Source: Macrotis lagotis
Taxonomy: Eukaryota > Chordata > Mammalia > Peramelemorphia > Peramelidae
Length of the DNA stretch: 64,000 nt
NCBI RefSeq assembly: GCF_037893015.1
Contig: NC_133660.1
Coordinates: forward strand, 288,087,078-288,151,077
Direction: 5' to 3'
How positions within the stretch are numbered: the stretch's first letter is position 1; every line of letters begins with the position of its first letter. Of this stretch, positions 11,501-26,500 are shown in pieces. The position numbers and the translations under genes are program-made. The notes beneath the pieces are model-generated. The model searched no databases. It was given only the letters and a program-made list of their open reading frames with translations, and was not told where the DNA came from.

Positions 11501-14500
11501 CAGTATATTTATGCTGCTGATTCTTTTTCTATTTCCTTTGCTGGATTCCTCTCCAGAACACACTGTCTCCTCTGGCTGACTATCAGGCATCTATCTCTAT
11601 CACATTCCGTTCCTTCCCTTTGCTATCTTTTCAGATCCCATAATTTACATAGTATATCTATTCTGCTGATTCTCAGATTCACCTGCACTGGCCCAAACTC
11701 TCTTCTCATATTAACAACTGCATTTCAGATTATCTTGAACTAAATGCTCTTTAGCTCGTATATTCAAAATGGGAACCGTTGTCTCTTGTCCCTAAACTCT
11801 TCCCCCTCCCACATATCCTATTACTGTAGACATAACCCTTTCCTCTGGTACTCTCTGGTTTCCAAAATTCTATCAATGCTAAATTTTTCTCTATCTCTGA
11901 TCTCAAATATAGATGTTATTACCAAGGCCTTTCAGTTTCATATTGGCAATGTCTATTTTATTTTATTTTATTTTTATTTTTATTTTTGCAAGGCAAACAG
12001 GGTTAAGTGGCTTGCCCAAGGCCACACAGCTAGGTAATTAAGTGTCTGAGACCGGATTTGAACCCAGGTACTCCTGACTCCAAGGCCAGTGCTTTATCCA
12101 CTACACCACCTAGCCACCCCCAATGTCTATTTTATTTGTGACTCATTGTCCATATGTCAATCTGTATTAATGCATCCTTAACTATATCCTTTCTCTCTCT
12201 TTGTCTGTCTCTGTCATTTTCTGTGTTTGTCTGTCTCTGCTTCTGTTTATCTGTCTATCTCTCTTACTCTCTCTGTATGTATTTCTATATACAGGATCTA
12301 TTGACCTTAAACTGAAATCTCCTTGAGGAAAGGCTTTTCTTTGGTTCCTTGGTACCTTCTTTGATTAACATAGTAACAGGCAGAAAGGAGGTGCTTCATG
12401 AGTGTTGACTGATTGATTCCTTGAGTCTCAGAGTCCAGCTTCAAAGAGAGTAATAATAGGTACATACCTGAGGAAGACAGGAGGATGGACTGCAAAACCA
12501 ATAAAGGTGCCCTGAAATTCCAACTTTTGAGAATCTTCCTCCTTTAGCTCAGAGAGTTATTTTAACAAGAGTGATTTGAATATTTCATCTTGAATACTTC
12601 AGTGTCACCCATTACATTTTTAATGCAAATTCTTCTTTTGAAATAAGCATATTTCTTTTTTGCTTTAACATATACTAGTAAAATTCATGTCAAAACAATT
12701 AGAACCTAGATTTAGAATATATTTTTCTATTTCTAGGTATTTTGCTTTGCGTGGTCAAAGGGGTCATCCAAAACAACTTCAAATTATGAGTTCACAATTC
12801 AAAGTTCCTCTTTCTATATTTGGTCAAGATAGAAAACCAGACTACCTGGCTCAGTCCTTTTCAAGACCAGACACATTAAAATGCAAATCATCATTTTTTA
12901 TCCGTGTGGATTCTTAAAAAGGAACGTAGAGGAGTGTCTCATTTTATAGATATAGATAATAATGCCCAAGTTGGTGAAATGATTTGCCTAGATTCACACT
13001 GTTAGGGAATGTTTGGGGCAACATTTATGAAAGAAGTTTCTGACTTCATATCCAATACTCTTACTTATGATACTATGCATATAGAGTTTTGCCATTTTTC
13101 ATTGTCTTTTACATTTTTCCTTTCACTTTAGGTCAATGTTAACATATTATCAACCTTTGTTTGCTTTTTTATATGCTGTGGATGAGATCAACAAGACCCC
13201 TCATTTGCTGCCCAACATAACCTTGGGATACCAGGTTGTCAGTGACTTTCATAAAAATAGTCTAGCTGTGGAAAGCACCTTGATATGGATGGCAGGGGGA
13301 GGTCCAATCATCCCTAACTATAGCTGCAGCAGGCTTTCCAATTCAGTGGCTGCCATCGGAGGGATATCAGCTTCTCTGTCCATGTCCATGGCCACCATTC
13401 TAAAGCTTTATAAACTTCCACAGGTAAGGGAATTCAATATGTCAATCATTTTCATCCAGTATATTCTTTTTTTTTAATTTAAAGTAACAAACCCTTATAA
13501 TCTATTTTGGTGCAGTATTAGTCTGATGATTAACATTTGACCAGAATTTCCAGGTACTATTCTGACAAAAGAATATACAAAAAGTAGGGAAACATTCCTT
13601 TCCCTCAAGAAATGTATTCTATGCTCTAGATGAGGAGGTGCTCTATTGATTTAACTATCATGGTTTTTAACCAAGTGAAAATGTGTCTAACTAATGGTCA
13701 TTATCATTTTAATTCTTACTTATATAGGTATAGAATTCTGACAAGTTGATTATATTTTAGATTTATTTATTAAATATTTTATTTTTCTCCAGTTACAAGC
13801 AAAAACAATTTTAACTTTCATTTCCAAAACTTTGATTTTACAAATTCTCTTATTCCCACCCCATCTCCTTACTGAAAATTCAAGCTATAAATGGGATTTG
13901 CTATAAATGTGTAGGCATGCAAAACATTACCTTATTAATCATATTATGAATGAAAATGTAGATGCCTCAAAAGAAATCTCAGGAAAGATAAAGTATAAAA
14001 ATATGCTTCAACCTGCATTCAGACACCATCAATGCTTTTTCTGGTAATGGACAGCATTCTGTATCATCAGAGTAGTAGCCTTGAATGGCTCTAGCAAAAG
14101 TTCCCTCTGTAATTAATAGTCCAGGGTTCCAGGTCCAAAGCCCTATGGTCTTGTTTTCATACTGGCTGATTTAAACAGGAGCTAGTTCAGTTGTGTTTGC
14201 TATTCTTTTCTATTAGGTGCTATGGGGGAGTTTGGAAATTGGGCCTGTGGTATATTCTTATTAACTGGCTTAAATAGGTGTTAGTTAAGGTGGGCTTGCT
14301 ATGCTATTCTAATGAATACCATGGGGGAATTAGGGAATTGGGCCTGTGGTATATTCTGTATTTTTTTCATTTCTTTTTTTATTTTTTCAACTACATGTAA
14401 TGGCCATTTTCAAAAACATTTTGTTACATTTTTTTTGCATCCCTCCCTTCCTACCCCCATTCCCTCACAGATGGGTTATAGGTTCTTCAACTGTAACCAT

Positions 14501-17500
14501 GCAAAGTACAGCTCCATATTATTCATGTTGTGAAAGAAGAATCACATTAAAATTAAAGAGAAAAGAAAAAATAGAGACAAAAAAGATAACTTTTTGCAAA
14601 AAAATGAAACTAACTGTTTTGCTTTAGAACTTCATAGTCCCTTCTCTGGATGTGGGTGATATTCTCCATCACAAATCTTTTAATATTGTCTTTGATTACT
14701 GTACTTCAGAAATGATCAAGTCCATCAAAGTTGATCATCATCCCATGTTGTTGTTAGTGTGTATGAGTTATTCTGGTTACTTCATTGAGTATCACCTTGT
14801 TAAGTCTTTCCAGGCAACTCTGAAGTACTATCCATTATGATTTCTTACAGCACAAAGTGTACAGAACAAGTGTTCTATCACTTACATATACAGCAATTTG
14901 TTCAGCATTTTCTTGTTCTCTTTGGGATACAGACCATGTAGTGGTTTTCCTGGATCAGTGAATATTCATAGTTTTATTGCTCTTTTATGGCAGAATTCCC
15001 AATTGCTCTCCAGGCAGGTTGGATAAGTTCATAACTCCATCAATAATACATTCATGTGCTAGTGTGACCACATCCTCTCCAATATAGATCATCCTCCTTT
15101 TTAGGAATGAGGTGATTCCTCAGTTGTTTTAATTTGCATTTCTCTATTCAATAATGATTTAGAGCATATTTATATGACTAGAGTTAGCTCTAATTCTTTT
15201 ATATGATGTCGCCTTTTCATATCATTTAAACACATAAATTGAGGAATGACTTGTATCCTTTTAAAATTATTAATTTATTTTTGAATTTTATAATGTTTCC
15301 CCAATCTCACTTCACTCCCCCCACCCTCCCCACCAGAAGGCAGTCTGTTAGTCTTTTACATTGTTTCCATGCTATACATTGATCTAAGTTGAATGTGTTG
15401 AGAGAGAAATCATATCCTTAAGGAAAAAAATAATAAAAATATAAGAGATAGCAAAATTGCATAATAAAATAAATTTTATTTTAAATTAAAGGTAATAGTC
15501 TTTGGTCTTTGTTTAAACTCCATAATTCTTTCTCTGGATACAGATGGTATTCTCTGTCACAGACACCCCCAAACTGTGCCTGATTGTTGCACTGATAGAA
15601 TGGAGCAAGTCCATAAAGATGGATCACCAATCCCATGTTGCTGTTATGGTGTTCTTCTGGTTCTGTTCATCTCACTCAGCATCAGTTCATGCAAATCCTT
15701 CCATGCTTCTCTGAATTCCAATCCCTCCTGGTTTCTAATAGAACAATAGTGTTTCATCACATACATATACCAGTTTGTTAATCCATTCCCCAATTGATGG
15801 ACGTTCACTCAATTTCCAATTCTTTGCCACCACAAACAGGGCTGCTATGATTATTTTTTGTACAAGTAATGTTTTTACACTTTTTTTTATGATGTCTTCA
15901 GGGTATAGACCCAGTAGTGGTATTGCTGGATCAAAGGATATGCACATTTTTATTGCCCTTTGAGTGTAATTCCTAATTACTCTCCAGAAAGGTTGGATGA
16001 ATTCACAGCTCCACCAGCAATGTATTAGTGTCCCAGATTTCTCACATCCCTTCCAACATTGATCGTTGTCCTTTCTGATCATGTTGGCCAGTCTGAGAGG
16101 TGTGAGATGGTACCTCAGATATGTTTTAATTTGCATTTCTCTAATAAGTAATGATTTAGAGGAATTTTTCATATGACTGTGGACCTCTTTGATTTCCTCA
16201 TCTGTAAATTGTTTCTATATATCCTTTCACCATTTGTCAATTGGGGAATAGTGAATGAGTCCTTTGTCAGAAATACTAGTTGTAAATATTGTTTCCCAAT
16301 TTACTACATTTCTTTTGATCTTCGTTACAGTAGTTTTCTCTGTGCAAAAGCTTTTTAATTTAAGGTGATCAAAATTGTCTGGTTCTTTTAATGATATTCT
16401 CTATCTCTTCCTTGTTCATAAATACTTCCCTTTCCATAGATCTGACAGGTAAATGATTCCTTGATCTCCTAGTTTGCTTATAATATTGTCTTTTATGTCT
16501 AAGTCCTGTATCCATTTTGATCTTATCTTGGTATAGGGTGTGAGGTGTGGTCTAATCCGAGTTTCTGCCGTATTAACTTCCAATTTTCCCACAGTTTTAT
16601 CGAAGAGAGAAATTTTATCTGCAAAGCTCTTTGGGCTTATAAAACTGCAGATTACTATAAACATTTCTTGCTATCTCTTTTGCACTTGGTCTATTCCACG
16701 GATCCACCACTCAATTTCTTAGCCAATACCAGACAGTTTTTATGACTGATGCTTTATAATATAATTTTAGATCTGGTAGGGCCAGGCCACCTTCTTTTGC
16801 ACTTTTTTTTCATTGAATCCCTGGAGATTCTTGAGTTTTTATTTCTCCATATGAATTTACTTACAATTTTTTTCTAGCTCATTAAAGTAATTTTTTGGAA
16901 TTTTGATCGGTAGGGCACTAGATAAGTAGTTTATTTAGGTAGAATTGTCATTTTTATTATATTCGCTTGGCCTATCCGTGAGAAGTTGATATTTTCCCAG
17001 TTATTTAAATCTGACTTTATTTGTATGAGAAGTGTTTTGTAATTGTTTTCAAAAAGTTTCTGAGTCTGTCTTGGCAGGTGGACTCTCGGGTATTTTATAT
17101 TGCCTGAAGTTACTTTGAATGGGATTTCTCTTTCTAGCTCTTTCTGCTGCATCTTGCTAGTCATGTATAGAAATGTTGAGGATTTATGAGGGTTTATTCT
17201 ATATCCTGCGACTTTGCTAAAGTTGCAAATTATTTCTAGTAGTTTTTTAGATGAGTTTTTGGGATTCTCCAGGTATACCATCATGTCATCTGCAAAGAGT
17301 GAGAGTTTTGTCTCTCTTCCTTCCCAAATCTACTTCTTTCAATTTCTTTTTCTTCTCTAATTGCTGAAGCTAACATTTCTAATACGATATTGAATAGTAG
17401 TGGTGATAATGGGCACCCTTGTTTCACCCCTGATCTTATTGGGAATGCCTCTAGACCATCCCCATTGCATATAATGCTTGTTGATGGTTTCAGATAGACA

Positions 17501-20500
17501 GTGCTAATTATTCTAAGTAACAATCCATTTATTCCTTTGCTCTCTAGTATTTTTAGTAGGAATGGGTGCTGTATTTTGTCAAAGGCTTTTCCAGCGTCTA
17601 TTCATATGATTTCTGATAGGTTTGTTGATATAACTAATTATACTATCAGTTTTCCCAATATTGAACCAACCCTGCAATCCTGGGATAAATCCTACATGGT
17701 CATAGTGTATTATCCTAGTGATAACTTGATGTAATCATTTTGTTAAGATTTTATTTAACATTTTTGCAGCTATATTCATCAGAGAGAGAGATCTATAATT
17801 TTGTTTCTCTCTTTTGATTCCTCCTTCTTTAGGTATCAGCATCATATTGATGTCAGAGAAAGAGTTAGGCAGAATTCCTTCTTCACCTATTTCCCCAAAG
17901 ATTTTATGTAGAATTGGAACCAATTGTTCCTTAAATGTCTGATATCCATCTGGCTCTGGAGATTTTTTTCCTTAGGGAATTCAATAATGGCTTGTTGAAT
18001 TTCTTTTTCTGAGATAGGGTTATTTAGGTATTTAATTTCCTCTTCATTTAACCTGTGCAACTTATATTTTTGTAAATATTCATCCATTTCACTTAGATTA
18101 TCAAATTTATTGGCATAGAATTAGTCAAAATTATTCTGAATTATTACTTTAATTTCCTCCTCATTGGTGAGGAATTCACCTTTTTCATTTATGATATTAG
18201 CAATTTGTTTTTCTTCTTTTTTTTAAATAAAATTAACCAGAGTTTTATCTATTTTATTTTTTTTTCATAAAACCAACTCTTGATTTTATTATTAATTCAA
18301 TAATTTTCTTTGTTTTGATTTATTTATTTCTCCTTTAATTTTTAGAATTTCTAGTTTGGTATTGAATTTTGGGGTTTTAATTTGTTCTTTCTCTAATTTT
18401 TTTAGTTGCATGTTTAGTTCATTGATTTACTCTTTCTCTAATTTATTCATGCAAGTATTTAAAGATATAATATATCACCTGACAACTGCCTTGACTGTAT
18501 TTCATGAGTTTTTTTACCTTGTTTCATATTGTCATTATCTATGATGAAATCATTAATTCTTTCTATACGTTGTTGTTTGATCCATTCAAACAACCATTAA
18601 TATGAGATAATTTAGTTTCCAATTGGTATACGGTCTATATCTCCCTGTCCCATATTGCATGTAATTTTTATTGCATTATGATTTGAGAAGGATGTATTCA
18701 CTATTTCTGCCTTTCTGCATTTGATTATTAGATTTTCATGGCCTAGTACATGGTCAATTTTTGTGTAAATGCCATGTACTGTGGTGTTGAGATCTCTAGA
18801 GACTTTGCTCATTGGGCTTAGTAACTCCATTTGATCCAGCCAGTAGGGGATGCTAGAGGCTCTTCTCACTAACTAATAGGACCCTCTGACCAGCAGGAGG
18901 ATTAGATTGGCTCAAGAGGGCAAAGAAATGTGTACACACAGGTGGGGTGCTAGCAGGACAATTAGCAGAGCAGCTTATTGGTAGTAACAAACAGTTTTTT
19001 TTTTTAATTTTATTTTTTTATTCTCATTTTGTACAAATTTTTTTTTACATTAATAAAATATTCTTGTTTAAAGAGTAAACAAAATACCGCCCCCATGAAT
19101 ATAGACTTGCTTGAGCGATAAAGTAAAGGGGAGAGAAAAAAAATTAAAATAAAAAAATAGTAATAATTGTAGGTATGGCCAGGTGGCACAATGGATGAAG
19201 CACCAGCCCTGGAGCCACAAGCACCCGAGCCCACATCTAGCCCCGTAGAGCGAACTATCACCCAGCCGTGTGACATGCAAGCCACCTGATCCCCATTGCC
19301 CTGCAAAAACCAAAAAGAAGAAAAAAAAAAGACCCTAAATAAAAAAAAACCCAGTAATAATAGTAGGGGTGGCTGGGTGGCAGACAGAGCATTGGCCCTT
19401 AAGCCAGGGGCACCCGGATCCAAATCTGGCCTCAGACACCCAAAGATCACCCTGCTATGTGGGCCCAGGCAGGCCACCCAGCCCCATTTGCCCTGCACCC
19501 TCCCCCAAATAATAATAATAAAAAATGTGCTTCAGTCTTTGTTCCAACACCAACATCTCTATCATGGGTGGATCACATTCTTTATGGTAAGTCCATCACA
19601 AAAGTTACTTCCATATTTTTCCAACATTGCCATTGCTGATCGCAACGCCCTCCTTTCTTATTTCTCTACTACCATGTACTATATTTTCTCTCTCCTTTCA
19701 CTCTGACTCTGCTTAGGGTCGCTGAGTGGCACAGCAGACAGATCCCTGGTCCTGGGGCCAAGAGGCCCTGAGCCCCCATACCACCCCTTAGGCCCAGAAT
19801 CCACCTGGCCCTGTGGTCCTGGACAGGCCTTCCAATCCCAGCCCCTTGCAAGAAGTAAAAAAGAAAATGTGTTATATCTGACCACTCTCCCCCATGGTCC
19901 ATCCTCTCCTCCTTTATTCATATCCCCAACCCTTCCCCCTGCTCCCCCCTCCTTCTTACTCCAGATGTCTATACCCCATTGAGTATATATGCTGTTTCCT
20001 CTTCTAGCCACCTCTGATGAGAGCAAAGGTTCCCTCATTCCCTGTTGCCTCTCCCCTTCTATATCATTGCAATAGCTCATTGTAATAAAGAAAAATCTTA
20101 TTATATGAAATATCTTGGCCTATTCCCCCTCTCCTTTTTCTTTCTCCCATTACATTTCCCTTTTTTTCTATTGACTCTATTTTTACACCATATTTTATCT
20201 TCACATTCAGCTTTCTCCTGTGCTTCAACTATAAAAGCTCTCTCTACCTGCTCTATTAGCTGAGAAGGTTCATATGAGTATTATCAGTGTCATTTTTCTA
20301 TACATGATGTTCATCATCATTAAGTCCCTCATATTTTCCCCCTCTCCTCCAATCTCCATGCTTCACCTGAGTCCTATATCTGAAGATCAAACCTTCTGTT
20401 CAGCTCTGGCCATTCCACAAAGAACCTTTGAAATTGCCCTGGTTCATTGAAAGTCCATCTTTTTCCCTGGAAGAGGACATTCAGCCTTGCTGGGTAGTTC

Positions 20501-23500
20501 ATTCTTGGCTGCATTCTAAGCTCTTTTGCCTTCCGGTATATTATATTCCAAGCCCTATGAGCTTCCAATGTAGTTGCTGCTAAGTCCTGTGTGATCCTGA
20601 CTGCAGCTCCACGATATTTGAACTGTGTCCTTCTGGCTGCTTGTAATGTTTTCTCTTTGACTTGGGAGTTCTGGAACTTGGCTATAATATTCCCAGGGTT
20701 TTTTTTTTTGGGGGGGATCTCTTTCTCGGCGGGATCGGTGGATTCTCTTCATTTCTATTTTGCCCTCTGTTTCTAGGATATCAGGGCAATTTTCCTGTAG
20801 TAATTCTTTGAAAATGATGTCAAGGCTCTTTTCCTGAACATGACTTTCAGGTATTCCAATAATTTTTAAATTATCTTTCCTAAGTCTGTTTTCCATATCA
20901 GTTGTTTTTTCAATGAGATATTTCACATTTTCTTCTAATTTTTCATTATTTTTTGGTTTTGAAATATTGATTCCTGATTTCTGTTAAATTCATCAATCTC
21001 CCTGAATTCTATTCTTTGTCTGAAGGATTTGTTCTCCTCAGAGTTTTCTTATCTCTTTTTTCCATCTGGCCAATTTTGCTTTTTAAAGCATTCTTCTCCT
21101 CAATAACTTTTTTGAACTGTTTTATCCATTTGACCTAAGCTGGTTTTTAGCATGCTATTTTCTTCAGCTCTTTTTTTGGATTTCCTTGATTAAGCTGCTG
21201 ACTTCATTTTCATGTTTTTCCTGTATCTCTCTCATTTCTTTTCCCAGTTTTTCTTCTAACTCCCTCATTTGATTTTCAAAGTCTTTTTTTGAGCTCTGTC
21301 ATAGCCTGATCCCAGTTTCTGTTTTTCTGGGAGTCTTTAGATGCAGGAGCTTGTGTTTCCTCATCTTCAGACTGAGTATATTGATCCTTCTTGGGATCAT
21401 ATATAATGTATTTCTCAATGGTGTCCCTCTTTTTTTCTCTGCTTGCTCATTTTCCCAGCCTAAGCCTGTTTTGGGGGGTGCTTCCTGAGCTTTTGAGGCA
21501 CTCCCACAAGGGTCTCAGTGTGTCAGGCTCTGTCCTCCCTCCTGGTCTATGAATGACCATATGTGCCCCCCTCTGCTATGGGGCTGAGGTGGAGGGGGTC
21601 CTGCTGTTTTATGGGGGGAGGGCTAGACTGCGATAAGTATCTGAATGTGTTCAGAGCCCCAGAGTCCTATTCCAGAGGCAGAGGACAGAGCTCTGCAGTC
21701 TCTCTTCACTCCCCTCCCTCAGCTCAATGGACTCATGCCCTGGAGGCTCCTGCTTACTGGCTCTGCCTGCTTCTGTTCCTGGATCTGGGCTGCTGAAAGA
21801 CCACACTGCTGGCTGTGTGTCCTGAGGGCTGGGCTCCATGTGCTTGCTCTGGCAGAGGTCCCCCCGCTGTTCCTCCACTTTGTGTCCGGTGCTCCCCGGG
21901 GTGTAGCTCCGGAGACTCCCCCCGCTGCTGTGACCCAGGGAGCAGAGCCTTTCTGCTCTTTTCCAGGTTACCTTGAGTAAGAGAACTGCCTAAACAGTTC
22001 TTTCAGCAGAAAACTACAAAATTAGCATATAGGATAAAAACGATGATGTAACTCTAACTTGGGCAGGATGTAACCTGGCAGGATATAATTCAGGTTAAGA
22101 AATTCAGGTACAGGGCTATCAAGAAGTAAGGCCACAAATGACCTAGTTGTGTTATCAAAGCAGAGTTCCATTGAAAAGCCTTCAGCTCAAGGGTCACCAA
22201 AGCTGAGGTTTTTTAAGTCATAACAAACCTTCTAACCCAAACTTACTCAAGGGGCTCTCAACAAGTAACTCCATGTGGGCCGATCAGTACAGGGCACTGG
22301 TTGCTTTCTCTGGAGTATCTATGACCTTAATTTGAGGTCCTCTCCCTTGGCCTGGAGGGGGTGGGGGAAGCAGTAAGGTCCAAATAATCCTTGAAAAATG
22401 TGGGCTGGGCCCTGGGGCAAGAATGGTAATCCCCCTTTCACCTGAGGGAACTCTGCTGCCTCCCCCCACTGGGCCTGAGCCTGGGGGTGGGGGTGGGGTG
22501 TTACTCTGTTTGTTCTGAAAAGAGGGCTCTGCTGAAATGAAAGTATGGAGCCCATGGTCCTCCAGACCAGTGGAGCCATGTCCGGCCACACTGTGCAACT
22601 CTCTGTGCTAGAACTCACCCTCCAGCCCTGCTACAACTCCCCATGGCCAAAGATTCTGTGGCCTCGGACTGCAGCTCCCACCATCAGTGCCTCCGCAGCT
22701 TCTCCCAGGCCAATCTGGCTCTCCCACTGCCCCTGATGTCTCTCTGCGCTCTGCCCCTGGCTCAACCAGGATCCCTTAGTATGGTACTAAATAAGTAATT
22801 TAATTTAGTTAGAACCATCAGTTTTATTATATTGGCTTGTCATACCCATGAGTTGTTGACATGTTTATCCAGTTGTTTAGATTGGATTTTATTTTTATGA
22901 CAATTGTTTTATAGTTATTTTCATATAGTTTCTGAGTGTGCCTTGGCAGGCTGACTATTATGTATTTTATGTTGTCTGCAGTTATCTTAAATGGGATTTT
23001 TCTATCTCTTTTTGCTATGTCTTATTAGTAATATATAGAATTGCTGATGATTTCTGTGGGTTGATTTTATATCCTGCAACATTGCTAAAGATACTAATTG
23101 TTTCCAGTATGTTTTAAGTAATTTTCTAGAGTTCTCTAGGTATACCATCACATCATCTACAAACAGTGAGAGTTTTGTTTCTCTATTACCTATTTATAAT
23201 GCCTTCAATTTCTTTTTTCCCTCTTATTTCTAAAAATAACATTTATAATACAATATTGATTAAATATATTGATCACAAGTATCCTTGCTTCACCCCAATC
23301 TTATTGGAAATGCTTCTAACTTGTCCCCATTATTATGTATAGTGCTTGTTGATTGTTTTGCATCAATACTGCTTTCCATTTTAAGGATCATTCCATTTAT
23401 TCCTATCTGCTTTCCATTTTAAGGATCATTCCATTTATTCCTATGCTCTCTAATGTTTTTAATAGGTATGAGTACAGTATTTTCTCAAAAGGCAATGTGA

Positions 23501-26500
23501 TCTAAGAGACTCACTGGAGCTCTTCCCAGATATCTTTAAGTAATGATTCTAATCAGATTCTAGAGTGGCAGAACCCCCAGAAATACTGAGTGAAACAATT
23601 TTCTAGCCCAAGACAACTTGCAAGATTCACAGGAATCTGTGCTACTGGGGTTAGAAGGGGTTGACAGTGCCACAGGGACTGTGCCAGAATGAACTGGTTC
23701 CAGCCATCCAAGAATATCCCACAGGGCTCCTGGGTCCTTGGGGATGCCTAGGTCAGTGGCAGATATGGTGGTTTCCAGACCTCTCAGACCAGGGATTACC
23801 AAAGACAATTGGGAAGCTCAGCAGGAAAACTCTGCCATTCCAGGGTGAGAGGGGTGCCCAGTTCAGCACAGGCCTCTATACAGACCCGGTGCAGAGGGCC
23901 AAGAGCAGGCCTGGGGAACCATCCTATAACTGATCCCGGAGTACTTAGCCCATAGCTGATAAGGGAGGTTGCAGAGGTATCTTTGCTATGCCTCAGGTAG
24001 AACTCTGTTGTTTCATCCATACAAAACCAAAAGAATGAAAAACTAGAAGAAAAGGAATTATGGGAAAACAACTGACTTAGAAAACAGATTAAGGAGAAAT
24101 CATTCGAAAATTGTTGGATTACCCAAAAGCCATGACCAAAAAATGAGCCTGCTTGTCATTTTTCAAGAAATCCTCTGGGAAAACTTCCCTAGAAGCAGAG
24201 GGTAAATGACAAATTGAAAGAATCCACCAATCACCTCCTGAAAGATATCCCAAAATGAAAACCACCAGAGAAAATATTACAAGTGTCCAGAAAGAAACTA
24301 TTCAAATATCATGGAACTACAATGAGGATAACATGGGATTTAGCAGCTTCTGCTTGAAATATATTTTGGAAGGCAAAAGAGTTTGGATTACAACTAAGAA
24401 TCAACTACGCAGCAAAACTGAACATCTTTCAGGAGAAAGGCTGAATATTCAATGAAATATGGGATTTTCAAACTTTCCTGATAAAATGGCAAAAACTGAA
24501 CAGAAAGTTTGATCTTCAAGTATAGGACTCAGGTGAAGCTTAGGAAGGTGGATGGGAAAGGCAAATCATAAGGGACTTAATGATATTGAAATGCTTGTTT
24601 TTTATGCATGGGAAGAGGATACTAATAACTCATATAGATCTCATTCATTAGGCAATTAGAAGGTAAGGAGGGAGCTTAATTTGAAGGTATAATATATTAA
24701 AAAGATGGAATTAATGAGAGAGAGATTAATTAATGTGAGACAGAGAAAGAAGGGGTAGAAGGGAATAAGTTATTTCACATAAAAGAGTCAAGAAAAATCT
24801 TTTGCAGTGGAGTGGAAGAGGGAGAAGGTAAGGAGGAGTGAATCTCAGTGACTCAGAGAGGAAGTAACATACACACTCAATTGGGTATAGAATCTATCAT
24901 AACCTAGAACAAAATAGGATAGGGAAGGAATGAAAGAAATGGGACAAGAGGAGTGGAGGGAGGCTGTAAATGTTAGAAGAGAAGGGTAGTCAGATACAAC
25001 ACACTTTTGAGGAGGGGTAGGATGAAAGGAGAAAAAAAATAGAATGAGTGGAGATGGGGGAATGGAATGGAGGGAAATACAGCTAGCAAAACTAACTGTG
25101 AAAAAATATTGAAGCAAATTCTCTGATGGACTTTTGATAAAGAATGTTATCCACCTCAGAGACAGCTGATAGTGTCTGAATACAGATTGAAACAAATTTT
25201 TTCTCACTTTTATTTTTCTCTTTCTTTGTGTCTGGGGAGGGGGGTGACATTTATTTTTACAACATGACTCTTGTAGCAATGTTTTTCATGGCTATACATT
25301 TTTGACCGACACTAAGAATGTGCTTTCTCAATGGGGGGGGGGGGGTAGGAGGAAGGGAGATCATTTTGAACCCAAGATTCTGGAAGTAAATGTTGAAATT
25401 TACTTTTGCATGGAAGTGGGGGAAATAAAAAACAAAAATTTAAAGATAATTATATTATTTCTCTTAGGTTGTTTTTTTGTTTTTTGTTTTGTTTTGTTCT
25501 TGTTTTTTTAGAATTTTGCAAGGCAAATGGGATTAAGTGGCTTGCCCAAGGTCACACAGCTAGGTAATCATTAAATGTCTGAGGCTGGGTTTGAACTCAG
25601 GAATTCCTGACTCCAGGGCCAGTGCTCTATCCACTGTACCACCTAGTGTCTCAATCCACTCAGTTTTTAAAATTATGTTTTTTAGTTCTCAATTAATTTT
25701 AGGTCTATTTCACCATGGCTTTTTATATTGCATGTGATGTGGAACTTTTCCCATTTTTTTATGATTTCTTTTGGATATAGGGATAGGATTGTTATTCTTG
25801 GGTCAACGGGTATAATCTGCTTTATTGTTCTTTGGGTTTAGTTCCATATTGCTCTCCTGAGTGGTTGGATTAGTTCACAACTCTACTAACAATGTATTAA
25901 TGTCCCAATTTCCTCACAATCTTGCCAACATTGATCATTTTCCCTTTTGGTCATCTCAGCCAATCTGATAAGTGTTAGATAGTATCTCATAGTTGTTTCA
26001 ATTTGCATTTTTCTAGTCAGCAATAATTTGGAGCTTTTTTTCCTTATGATTAAATATGGCTTTAATTTCTTCATTTGAAAACTACCTGTTTAAATGCTTT
26101 GGCCATTATTCAATTGAGAAATGACTAGGAACCTTATAAATTTGGTACAATTCCCTATATATTTTCAAAATTAGATATTTATCAGAACCACTAGCTCTGA
26201 AAATTGTTTCTTAGCTTTCCTTTCTCTTTATAATTTTGACTGTATTAGTTTTATTTGTGAAAAACTTTTCAGTTTAATATAATCTAAATTATCACAATTT
26301 ATAATGTATTCTATTTCTTGTTGGTTGATACATTTCTTCCCTTTTCTTAGATTCAAGAGAGAGTATTTCTTGATCTGTTAATGAGTTTGTAGTATTGTCC
26401 TTTATGTATAAATTTGATCTTATTTTGTATGGGGTGTGAGATGTGTGTAATTTTTTTGCCATATTATTTTCCAGTTTTCCCAACAATTTTTGTGGAATAC

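Larger units (their letters stand above)
18990..21970 (-). mobile_element. HAL1-like element (L1 ORF1 only) with SINE-derived modules
   Basis: Antisense ORF1-only LINE derivative. From right to left: GC-rich 5' UTR (about 21440-21970), coiled-coil and middle ORF1 (about 20560-21330, including [17 protein letters not shown]), ORF1 C-terminal domain (20374-20568, [18 protein letters not shown]), then a 3' region homologous to the other HAL1-like copy (gtgatggacttaccataaag region near 19600). Three SINE-like units lie in the 3' region (19175-19310, 19365-19500, 19715-19858). It ends in an A-rich tail at about 18990. No ORF2 follows ORF1. ORF1 is broken into at least two frames. Confidence 0.65.

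Noticed and set aside
19010-19498. 162-codon antisense frame
   Set aside because: Spans two SINE-derived modules and an A/T-rich tail; not a gene.
21563-21980. Overlapping frames of 75-111 codons on both strands
   Set aside because: GC-rich LINE 5' UTR; frames open by composition only.
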